The notes beneath the pieces were generated by a model. It ran no database searches and had not been told where the DNA came from. It saw nothing but the letters and a program-made list of their open reading frames with translations. Source: Tissierellia bacterium (GTDB taxonomy: Bacteria; Bacillota; Clostridia; Tissierellales; Tepidimicrobiaceae). Taken from it: a stretch of 30,306 nt of DNA. The position numbers and the translations under genes are program-made. Below, one piece after another: positions 23,127 to 30,306 of this stretch. The stretch is taken from NCBI GenBank assembly GCA_012798935.1, contig JAAZMG010000224.1:1-30306 (forward strand). Reading direction: 5' to 3'. Position 1 is the stretch's first letter, and every line of letters begins with the position of its first letter.

Positions 23127-24977
23127 CTAAGATACTGCCACGCCTTGGAATTGGCTATTATAAAGCTGTGCATAAAACCCCTTCTTTTCTAGAAGTTCCT
23201 TATGATTACCCTGTTCTACAATATCTCCATCTTTCATAACAAGGATTAAGTCTGCATCCCTTATGGTTGAAAGCCTGTGAGCAATTATAAAACTGGTTCT
23301 TCCTTTCATAAGATTTTCCATAGCCTTCTGTATTAGTATTTCAGTCCTTGTATCAACAGAGGATGTTGCTTCATCTAATATAAGTATTTTAGGATCTGAG
23401 AGTATGGCCCTCGCTATGGTTAAAAGTTGTTTCTGTCCTTGAGATATATTATCTGCTTCTTCGTTTATGAGCATATTATATCCATCTGGCAGGGTTTGAA
23501 TGAATCTATGGGCATAGGCAGATTTTGCGGCTTTAATTACTTCATCATCTGTTGCATCTAGCCTTCCATATCTTATATTTTCCATTATAGTACCAGAAAA
23601 AAGCCATGTATCTTGTAATACCATTCCAAAATTATCTCTTAAATCTTTTCTTGTAAAATCTTTTATATTATGATTATCTATTAGTATTCTGCCTTCATTC
23701 ACATCATAAAATCTCATAAGAAGTTTGACCATTGTAGTTTTTCCCGCTCCTGTAGGTCCAACCATAGCAACTTTTTGTCCTGGTTTAATATCTTGAGAAA
23801 AACCCTTTATTATTATATTATCTTCATCATATCCAAATTTAACATTTTCAAAACTAACCCTTCCCTCTATTTCTTCAAGTTTTACAGGTGCTTTACTTTC
23901 TTCGATTATCTCTTCCTCCTGTAAAAATTCAAAGACCCTTTCAGCTGCAGCTACGGTAGATTGGAGTATATTACTTATCTGTGCTACTCGAGTTATAGGT
24001 TGAGTAAAGCTTCTTATATATTGAATAAAGGAAAGTATATCCCCTACCTTTATTGTTCCTCTAATAGCAAACCATCCTCCAAGAATTGAAACTGCAACAT
24101 AACCTAAATTACCTATAAAAGTCATAATAGGCATCATCATTCCCGAAAGAAACTGGGCTTTCCAAGCAGAAGTATAGAGCTTTGTATTTATCTTTCTAAA
24201 TTCATTAACTACTTCTTCTTCAGCATTAAAGGCTTTCATTATATTATGTCCCCCATATGCTTCCTCTATATGGCCATTAACCTGACCTAAAGATTCTTGC
24301 TGGGCTTTGAAATATTTTTGGGATCTTTTAACTATTGCCATAACCAACACCATAGAAATAGGAAGTATTAAAAAAGCAGCAATAGTCATTTGCCAGGATA
24401 TAGATAACATCATAATAAGAACACCTACCAAAGTAGTAACAGAAGTTATTATCTGGCTCATGCTTTGATTTAGTGATTGACTTACTGTATCTACGTCATT
24501 TGTAACTCTGGATAATACATCTCCATGGGTATTAGTATCAAAATATTTAAGGGGTAATCTATTTACCTTTTTCGAAATTTCCTTCCTTAAGTTATAGGAC
24601 ACTTTTTGGGCTACTCCTGTAACTATAAATCCTTGTATAAAAGAAAACAATGCAGATAGTAGATAAAGTCCTATTAAAATAGATATTATCCATCCTATAT
24701 ATGAGAAGTCTATTCCTCCTTCTACTCCAGATATCTTAGACATTAACCCTTCAAATATTGCAGTAGTTGCCCTGCCAAGTATTTTAGGACCTACTATTGC
24801 AAAAACTGTACTTCCTACGGCAAATATTATTACCAGAATAAGCTTTAATCTATAAGGTTTTAAATAATTAAGAAGTTTAGAGAAGGTTCCCTTAAAGTCC
24901 TTTGGTTCTTCAAATCTTCTTCCCATTGAAGCAGGGCCTCTTCTTGGTCTCTGACTTCTCGTGTTTTTTTCACTCAT
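23127..24977 (-). CDS. Heterodimeric ABC exporter, subunit with catalytic Walker B
   Basis: A 616-residue half-transporter: a basic N-terminal tail, six membrane helices between about 43 and 330, and a nucleotide-binding domain. Walker A is GPTGAGKT (407-414), the Q-loop is VLQDTWLF, the signature is a non-canonical ISQGQ (511-515), Walker B is ILILDE with catalytic Glu536, and the switch is His567. The altered signature and intact Walker B complement the partner subunit, as in BmrCD/LmrCD-type multidrug exporters. Its start overlaps the partner's stop by four bases. The substrate is probably lipophilic drugs or lipids, inferred from family. A strong terminator follows. Confidence 0.93.
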   Translation of the reverse strand: MSEKNTRSQRPRRGPASMGRRFEEPKDFKGTFSKLLNYLKPYRLKLILVIIFAVGSTVFAIVGPKILGRATTAIFEGLMSKISGVEGGIDFSYIGWIISILIGLYLLSALFSFIQGFIVTGVAQKVSYNLRKEISKKVNRLPLKYFDTNTHGDVLSRVTNDVDTVSQSLNQSMSQIITSVTTLVGVLIMMLSISWQMTIAAFLILPISMVLVMAIVKRSQKYFKAQQESLGQVNGHIEEAYGGHNIMKAFNAEEEVVNEFRKINTKLYTSAWKAQFLSGMMMPIMTFIGNLGYVAVSILGGWFAIRGTIKVGDILSFIQYIRSFTQPITRVAQISNILQSTVAAAERVFEFLQEEEIIEESKAPVKLEEIEGRVSFENVKFGYDEDNIIIKGFSQDIKPGQKVAMVGPTGAGKTTMVKLLMRFYDVNEGRILIDNHNIKDFTRKDLRDNFGMVLQDTWLFSGTIMENIRYGRLDATDDEVIKAAKSAYAHRFIQTLPDGYNMLINEEADNISQGQKQLLTIARAILSDPKILILDEATSSVDTRTEILIQKAMENLMKGRTSFIIAHRLSTIRDADLILVMKDGDIVEQGNHKELLEKKGFYAQLYNSQFQGVAVS

Positions 24978-27133
24978 ATTGCCAATTCCTCCTCAGATAG
25001 CTGTGATAAAGCAATCTGCCTATAGACATTACATTTCTTTAGAAGCTCTTTATGGTTTCCCATACCTACTATCTTCCCTTGATCTAAAACTATAATATTT
25101 TTTGCATTCATTATTGTATTAATTCTCTGAGCTACTATTAACATGGTTCTACCTTTAATTTCTTCACTAATTGCCATCCTTAGAGCTGCATCTGTTTTAA
25201 AATCAAGGGCTGAAAAACTATCATCAAATATAAATATTTCTGGTTTTTTAACCAATGCTCTGGCAATTGATAGTCTTTGCTTTTGACCTCCTGATACATT
25301 GGTTCCTCCTTGAGCTATCTCGGATAAAATTCCATCTGTCTTTTCATCTATAAATTCCTTAGCCTGGGCTATTTCTATCGCTTTTATAATATCTTCATCA
25401 CTAGTATCAAAGTTTTTACCATATTTTAAATTGCTTTCTATGGTTCCTGTAAAAAGCACACTTTTTTGAGGAACATATCCTATCTTTTCCCTTAAATCGT
25501 GAAGTTTAATATCCCTTATATCTACACCATCAAGTAAAATTTGTCCTTCTGTCACATCATAAAATCTTGGAATCAAATTGATAAGGGTGGACTTTCCACT
25601 TCCTGTACTTCCTATAAATGCAGTAATCTCTCCAGGTTTTGCAGTAAAATTTATATCTTTTAGAATATATTCTTCTGCACCTGGATATTTAAAGCTTACA
25701 TTTTTAAATTCTAATAGTCCTTTTATATCTTTATCAAATTTTTTAGGTTCCTCAGGGTCTTTAATAGTAGTATCCTTATCTAGTACTTGAGCTATCCTTT
25801 GAGCTGATACAGAAGCTCTTGGAAGTATTATAGAAACCATGGAAAGCATAAGGAAGGACATAATAATCTGCATTGCATATTGCATAAATGCCATCATATC
25901 TCCAACTTGTATATTAGCTTTATCGATTTCATGGGCTCCTATCCATACTATGAGCAATATAATACCATTCATAATAAAATTCATAGTAGGCATCATTATA
26001 GTCATTATTCGTGATACAAATAAATTGGTTCTTGTTAAATCCTTATTAGCATTATCAAATTTATTTTCCTCAAACTCTTGAGTGTTAAAAGCTCTTATTA
26101 CTAACATGCCATTAAGAGACTCTCTCATTACAAGATTCACTTTATCTACTAATTTTTGAACTATTTTAAATTTAGGCATAGCTATAGCAAAGAGGGCCAT
26201 AACAAGGATAAAAATAGCTCCAACACCTACTGCTACTATCCATGCCATGGAAGTATTGGTATCAAGAGCTCTCATAACTCCACCTACTCCAAGTATTGGT
26301 GCATAGAATACCATTCTTAGCATTATTACTGTAAACATCTGTACCTGCTGTATATCATTAGTACTCCTTGTTATTAAAGAAGCCGTTGAAAAATTATCAA
26401 ATTCTTCATTTGAAAAAGATGTAACCTTTTTAAATACCTTATTCCTTAAGTTTCTTCCAAGGGAAGCAGAGATCCTGGCAGATAAAAAACCAACGGATAT
26501 AGATGCTACCATCCCTAATAAGGCAATAAAAAGCATTATCCTAGCAATATATAGAATATAATTAGACTGAATTCTTTCTATATTTACTCCTATAGATTCA
26601 TATAATCCCTTTATATAATTGATTGCAGATTGTTTTATTATGGTTTCAGGTAAACTCTCTAGTAATACAAAAGGATTTTCTATATCACTTTGGGAAGGCA
26701 CCCCTTGCAGAGTCTCCTTTTCAATCCCCATTATTATAAATATAGTCTTTCCCAAAAAAGAATCCATCTTTTCAATATCCTCTTTTGAACTTGTATCTAG
26801 AACATATAGTTTCTCCCTTTCTAGAGAAGGGTATTTTTTTAGATACATTTTATATTCTTTTTCTGTTAAATTATCTTTATCTATTAATCTATAACTGGAT
26901 TCTAATAATCTTTTCTCATCTTGGTTTAAAAATATTTTTATTTTTTCCATAAATTCAACTTTCATTACCTCTGGCACTGTGTTTTCTATTCCATTTTGCT
27001 GTATTCCTATATTTACTATATTTGACATATAATCAGGGAGAGCTAAATCTGTCATAGCCTGTAAAAATAATAATCCTATTATTATAATTATAGATATTGT
27101 AAATGGCTTAAATTCTTTGATTAGCTTTAACAT
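24974..27133 (-). CDS. Heterodimeric ABC exporter, subunit with degenerate Walker B
   Basis: A 719-residue half-transporter that pairs with the downstream subunit. After the first helix (about 10-32) it carries an unusually long extracytoplasmic insertion of roughly 145 residues (about 45-190) before helix two (193-213). The nucleotide-binding domain has Walker A GSTGSGKS (508-515), signature VSGGQ (613-617), Walker B ending Asp637-Asp638 where catalytic Glu is expected, and Gln669 in place of the switch His. These changes mark the degenerate site of asymmetric exporters. AGGAGG precedes the start. An imperfect dyad upstream (27180-27195) could bind a local regulator, but none is encoded here. 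Confidence 0.93.
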   Translation of the reverse strand: MLKLIKEFKPFTISIIIIIGLLFLQAMTDLALPDYMSNIVNIGIQQNGIENTVPEVMKVEFMEKIKIFLNQDEKRLLESSYRLIDKDNLTEKEYKMYLKKYPSLEREKLYVLDTSSKEDIEKMDSFLGKTIFIIMGIEKETLQGVPSQSDIENPFVLLESLPETIIKQSAINYIKGLYESIGVNIERIQSNYILYIARIMLFIALLGMVASISVGFLSARISASLGRNLRNKVFKKVTSFSNEEFDNFSTASLITRSTNDIQQVQMFTVIMLRMVFYAPILGVGGVMRALDTNTSMAWIVAVGVGAIFILVMALFAIAMPKFKIVQKLVDKVNLVMRESLNGMLVIRAFNTQEFEENKFDNANKDLTRTNLFVSRIMTIMMPTMNFIMNGIILLIVWIGAHEIDKANIQVGDMMAFMQYAMQIIMSFLMLSMVSIILPRASVSAQRIAQVLDKDTTIKDPEEPKKFDKDIKGLLEFKNVSFKYPGAEEYILKDINFTAKPGEITAFIGSTGSGKSTLINLIPRFYDVTEGQILLDGVDIRDIKLHDLREKIGYVPQKSVLFTGTIESNLKYGKNFDTSDEDIIKAIEIAQAKEFIDEKTDGILSEIAQGGTNVSGGQKQRLSIARALVKKPEIFIFDDSFSALDFKTDAALRMAISEEIKGRTMLIVAQRINTIMNAKNIIVLDQGKIVGMGNHKELLKKCNVYRQIALSQLSEEELAI

Positions 27134-27217
27134 CTCTTCCTCCTATATTATCTAGACTTTTTATCATTTGCCTTACATATACTGATTTGTTAGTACAGAT
27201 TTCATATGGTATAAAAT

Positions 27218-27236
27218 AGACGACCAAAGGTCGTCT
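27218..27236 (-). terminator. Rho-independent terminator of the pst operon
   Basis: AGACGACC (27218-27225) pairs with GGTCGTCT (27229-27236) around an AAA loop. On the minus strand it is followed by a TATTTTAT tail, just after the HAD-like gene. Confidence 0.8.
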
Positions 27237-27270
27237 CTATATAATAACATACCCATCCCTTATTATATAA

Positions 27271-27741
27271 CTAATTTCTAAGGGTTGCTTTCATTTTATT
27301 TTTATTTAAAATAATTTCTATAGCTTCTAAAATAGATCTAACAACTATATCAGCATGTACTATAAGCTTTCCTGATGCCCCTTCTCCTTCAATTACAGCT
27401 ATAGAGAGTATAGCCTCCTTAAACATAGGTATATCATTAAACCCATTTCCTACACATAGGGTCTTTTCTCCACCTAGGTTTTTCACTATACCTTTTTTAG
27501 ATTCTCTCGCATTTTCCTTTGGAAAAGTTAAAATCTTGGCATCTATATCACTACATTCTCTTTTTACCGTTCCATAGGTGTCCGCAGTCAGTATGTATAC
27601 ACTTAAGTGTTTTCCCAACTCTGATAATAGCTCCTTTACCCCTTCTAATATCTTTCCATCTACTGCTATGGTCCCGTTATAATCAAATACTATGTTTTCT
27701 ATTTCTATATCATCCCTACCTGGTATTTTGTATATTAGCAT
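27271..27741 (-). CDS. HAD-superfamily soluble P-type ATPase-like phosphatase
   Basis: A 156-residue single-domain HAD protein. Motif I reads FDYNGT, with the nucleophile Asp20 kept but Asn22 where phosphatases usually have the second, acid-base Asp. Motif II is ILTADTYG (Thr53), Lys83/Lys84 form motif III, and motif IV is GNGFNDIPMF (Asp104). This is the pattern of the COG4087 'soluble P-type ATPase' group, resembling the phosphorylation domain of P-type pumps without membrane segments. The substrate is unknown. It follows pstB by 21 bases and is the last gene before the operon terminator, in the place where phoU commonly sits. Involvement in phosphate physiology is inferred from position only. 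Confidence 0.78.
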   Translation of the reverse strand: MLIYKIPGRDDIEIENIVFDYNGTIAVDGKILEGVKELLSELGKHLSVYILTADTYGTVKRECSDIDAKILTFPKENARESKKGIVKNLGGEKTLCVGNGFNDIPMFKEAILSIAVIEGEGASGKLIVHADIVVRSILEAIEIILNKNKMKATLRN

Positions 27742-27762
27742 GGCCTTCCCTCCATTTGAAAT

Positions 27763-28506
27763 TTACCCATATATTCCTTCTATATATTCTTTTGTTCTCC
27801 TATCTTTAGGGTTTGTAAACATTTCTTCTGTTTCTTCATATTCTATTAATTCACCATCTAATATAAAAGCCGTATAATCAGATATCCTTTTAGCCTGAGC
27901 TAGATTGTGGGTTACTATAATTATAGTATAATCTTGGGAGAATTTTAAGAGCATTTCCTCTATATTTTGAGTATTTTTAATATCTAAGGCAGAGCAAGGT
28001 TCATCTAATAACAAAACTTCTGGCTTTACAGTAAGGGCTCTTGCAATGCAAAGCCTTTGTTGTTGACCCCCTGATAACTTAGTAGCTAACATATTTAAAT
28101 CCTCATTTATCTCATGGAAAAGTCCTGCTTCTTTAAGAGTAGCTTTTACTATATTATTTAATTCCTTTTTATCCTTTGTCCCATAATATATAGGGGCATA
28201 GGTTAAGTTTTTATATATTGAAAATGGGAAAGGTGTAGGCTTTTGAAATACTATGCCTATCATTCTTCTTATATCATTTTTTTCATAGGACAATATATCC
28301 TTATCTTTGAATAATATTTCCCCTGCGAAGTTTCCCCCATTTTCTTCTATCATAAGGTTTAAGGCTGTAAGTAAGGTTGACTTTCCGCAACCAGATGGAC
28401 CTATTATAGCTGTTATCTTATTCTTTTTTATGTTCATGGATAAATCCTTTAATACTTCTTTGTCCCCATAACTTGCAAATAAATTGTTTATTTTAAGTAT
28501 ATCCAT
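27763..28506 (-). CDS. pstB: Phosphate ABC transporter ATP-binding protein PstB
   Basis: A 247-residue ABC ATPase that powers high-affinity phosphate import. Walker A is GPSGCGKST (36-44), the Q-loop is VFQKPTPFPFSIYKNLTYAP, which is characteristic of PstB, followed by signature LSGGQQQR, Walker B VLLLDEP and switch His in VTHN. Length is typical. It begins directly after the pstA stop codon, with an AGGTAG site inside the end of pstA. It works with PstC and PstA in the membrane. Confidence 0.96.
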   Translation of the reverse strand: MDILKINNLFASYGDKEVLKDLSMNIKKNKITAIIGPSGCGKSTLLTALNLMIEENGGNFAGEILFKDKDILSYEKNDIRRMIGIVFQKPTPFPFSIYKNLTYAPIYYGTKDKKELNNIVKATLKEAGLFHEINEDLNMLATKLSGGQQQRLCIARALTVKPEVLLLDEPCSALDIKNTQNIEEMLLKFSQDYTIIIVTHNLAQAKRISDYTAFILDGELIEYEETEEMFTNPKDRRTKEYIEGIYG

Positions 28507-29343
28507 CTACCTATCATCCCTTCTTTTCATATTTAAAACTACTGAAGTTATATTTATTATAAGTAAGATCATTATAAGAACCAAGGCTGTCCCGTAAGCT
28601 TTTTCTAAAGATATCCCTTCTCCTGTCAATATATATAGATGGAACGGTAACGCCATAACTGGTGCAAATAGAGATTTTGGTATTGGTGCAAATATTACCG
28701 CTGCAGTTAGTATAATAGGTGCAGAAGCTCCCATGGCAAATCCTCCGGCCATAGTTATTGCAGAGATTATATCAGCCTTACATAAAGGTAATATAAGCTT
28801 AGATATAGTATGAGCTTTAGACACTCCAAGAGCATAAGAAGAACCTATTATAGCCTTGTCCACTTCCCTTAATGTTTTTTCTACTCTTACTTCAATATAA
28901 GGAAATATCATAATACCTAAGGTTATGCCACCAGATAATAAGGATCTACCTAATCTCAAATGGAGTACCAACAAGGTATATCCAAATAAGCCCAATACTA
29001 TAGAAGGAATCCCTGCCATAGATTGTACTATTAAATGTATAATACTTTCTATTCTTTTAGATCTACAATAAAATACAGTATATATGGAAGTTGAAATAGC
29101 TAATATAGAAGCAAATATGCAAGCTATAAGCATAAGAAATAAGCTTCCTACAATAGCAGGAAATACTCCTCCCTCCGAACCTATAGGCATACCTTTTGGA
29201 TCACTAAATATGAATTCTAAATTGATAGAACCAATACCGTTTTTAAAGATATATCCAAATATATATATAACTACAGTAAATACAATCACTGTACTTATAA
29301 TGATCCATGTTTTAAATATAAAATCTTTAGTTTTTTCACTCAT
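28507..29343 (-). CDS. pstA: Phosphate ABC transporter permease PstA
   Basis: A 278-residue permease with about six membrane helices. The BPD_transp_1 segment includes ISTSIYTVFYC, the Pst-typical QSMAGIPSIVLGLFGYTLLV, and an EAA-loop region (REVDKAIIGSSYALGVSKAHTISKLILP). It pairs with PstC to form the phosphate channel. The start has an AAGGA site, 22 bases after pstC. Gene order pstS-C-A-B is the standard one. Confidence 0.95.
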   Translation of the reverse strand: MSEKTKDFIFKTWIIISTVIVFTVVIYIFGYIFKNGIGSINLEFIFSDPKGMPIGSEGGVFPAIVGSLFLMLIACIFASILAISTSIYTVFYCRSKRIESIIHLIVQSMAGIPSIVLGLFGYTLLVLHLRLGRSLLSGGITLGIMIFPYIEVRVEKTLREVDKAIIGSSYALGVSKAHTISKLILPLCKADIISAITMAGGFAMGASAPIILTAAVIFAPIPKSLFAPVMALPFHLYILTGEGISLEKAYGTALVLIMILLIINITSVVLNMKRRDDR

Positions 29344-29365
29344 ATTTATCAGTCCTTATATACAT

Positions 29366-30229
29366 TTATATATCCATACTTCGTTTAATTGAATATAATA
29401 TTATATTTATTATAAGCAACATTATCATAAGTATAAAACCAGAAGCAAAAAGGGAATGATAATGTAAGCTTCCCACCTCCGCCATACCCATTTCAAGTGC
29501 AATAAGGGAGGGTATTGTTTGACACTTTTTAAATAATTTAGGCATTATAGGAGAATTACCTATAACCATCATAACTGCCATAGTTTCTCCCATACCTCTA
29601 CCCAAGGCTAAAACTATGGCAGCTAAAATACTTCTTCTGCTTTCAGGCAATATTATCTTTCTTATCATATAAGATTTAGAAACTCCTAAAGCGCTTGAAT
29701 ATTGGAAATGTTCTTCATATATTTTTTCCATAGACTCATCACAAGTAGATATGATATAAGGTAGCATCATTATGGAAAGAATTATTCCTCCTGCTAATAC
29801 AGATTCCCCTGAAGGAAAGGAAAACCTTATTTCAAAAAACTTCACCAATACTAATAGACCTATAAATCCATATACTACAGAAGGTATACCTGCTAATATA
29901 TCTACAATTCCTCTTATTAATCTTTTTATTTTTCCATCAGTATAACTTGATAAAACAACAGCAGAGCCAACCCCTATAGGTAATGCTATTATAATACCTA
30001 CTAGAGATACATATATAGTACCTAGTATTATAGGTAATATTGATAATTTATCCGGAGAATCTAAAGGATTCCAAGTTTTTCCTGATATAAACTTTAATAT
30101 AGGTACTTCTTTAAAGAACACTACACTCTCTTTGAATATAAATATAACTATAAATGCAAGCAACAATAAGGAAATCAAAGTTAATGTGGTTATTATAAAC
30201 CTAAATATTTTTTCTTTTAATTTTTTCAC
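29366..30229 (-). CDS. pstC: Phosphate ABC transporter permease PstC
   Basis: A 287-residue permease with about six helices, including a long N-terminal one (about 9-31). It has the Pst-type DILAGIPSVVYGFIGLLVLVK segment, an EAA loop (YSSALGVSKSYMIRKIILPESRRS), and the conserved ALGRGMGETMAVMMVIGN. Start is a GTG at 30229 preceded by GAGGTG. It follows pstS after a terminator-like hairpin, so its expression is probably partial readthrough from the pstS promoter. Confidence 0.95.
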   Translation of the reverse strand: MKKLKEKIFRFIITTLTLISLLLLAFIVIFIFKESVVFFKEVPILKFISGKTWNPLDSPDKLSILPIILGTIYVSLVGIIIALPIGVGSAVVLSSYTDGKIKRLIRGIVDILAGIPSVVYGFIGLLVLVKFFEIRFSFPSGESVLAGGIILSIMMLPYIISTCDESMEKIYEEHFQYSSALGVSKSYMIRKIILPESRRSILAAIVLALGRGMGETMAVMMVIGNSPIMPKLFKKCQTIPSLIALEMGMAEVGSLHYHSLFASGFILMIMLLIINIILYSIKRSMDI

Positions 30230-30235
30230 TTAATC

Positions 30236-30271
30236 ACCTCAAAAAAATTCAAGGGCTAAAGCCCCTGAATT
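30236..30271 (-). terminator. Attenuating terminator between pstS and pstC
   Basis: AATTCA plus a GC stem (30246-30271) forms a hairpin that, on the minus strand, uses a G-U pair and is followed by a run of seven T. It overlaps the pstS stop codon. It would favour the binding protein over the permease genes. Confidence 0.75.
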
Positions 30272-30306
30272 TAGTTTGCTGGCACAAAGCCCATTTCTTC
30301 AATAAT
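30271..30306 (-). CDS. pstS: PstS phosphate-binding protein, C-terminal fragment
   Basis: Only the last 11 residues are inside the window: IIEEMGFVPAN and a TAA stop at 30273-30271. The MGFVP ending is typical of PstS proteins, and the position directly before pstCAB fits. Without the rest of the gene the call depends on synteny. Confidence 0.7.
   Translation of the reverse strand: MIEEMGFVPAN

Noticed and set aside
1..30306. CRISPR arrays, tRNA or rRNA genes, complete insertion sequences, riboswitches
   Set aside because: No regularly spaced repeats, cloverleaf-like sequences, conserved rRNA segments, flanked transposase genes or recognisable riboswitch cores were seen on either strand.

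Overview
The window is AT-rich DNA from a low-GC Gram-positive anaerobe, most like Clostridia/Tissierellia. Evidence: strong AGGAGG-type ribosome binding sites, several GTG/TTG starts, tightly packed operons, a clostridial-type hybrid cluster protein (Hcp), a CssRS/HtrA secretion-stress locus and multiple ECF sigma/anti-sigma pairs. No rRNA, tRNA, CRISPR array or complete mobile element was seen. A truncated IS200-like (REP-associated) transposase lies at the left edge.

Layout. Positions 1-590: transposase fragment and a DUF523 protein. 739-7092: three ECF sigma factor/membrane anti-sigma (DUF4179-like) pairs, with two small membrane genes between pairs two and three; one of these small genes (DUF2812-like) has an in-frame stop. 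7293-9264: small membrane proteins of unknown role. 9325-12927: TrkA-TrkH potassium uptake genes followed closely by exodeoxyribonuclease III. 12928-13231: intergenic region with two perfect DnaA boxes and one near match. 13232-14672: a TDT-family transporter convergent with a C_GCAxxG_C_C redox protein. 14839-18238: htrA divergent from cssRS. 18285-23023: hcp and three upstream accessory genes. 23127-27133: a heterodimeric ABC exporter. 27271-30306: pstS (C-terminus only), pstC, pstA, pstB and a HAD-like gene in the place often held by phoU.

The most interesting region is 18285-23115. Transcribed leftward, it encodes a solute-binding-like protein with an N-terminal DUF1858-like domain and no visible signal peptide, a SIMIBI-type GTPase with two CxxC motifs, and an ABC ATPase with its own DUF1858-like N-terminus. 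Hcp follows, with no terminator visible in between. The set has no membrane permease. A palindrome of form GTAACCTA-N-GTTAC occurs only twice in the window, upstream of the first gene of this set and upstream of hcp, each time with its centre 29.5 bp from the start of a plausible -10 box. This is the geometry expected of a CRP/FNR-family activator. I infer one regulon, possibly for nitrosative stress or for assembly or servicing of the Hcp hybrid cluster. That function is a hypothesis; the sequence shows only the linkage, the domains and the shared sites.
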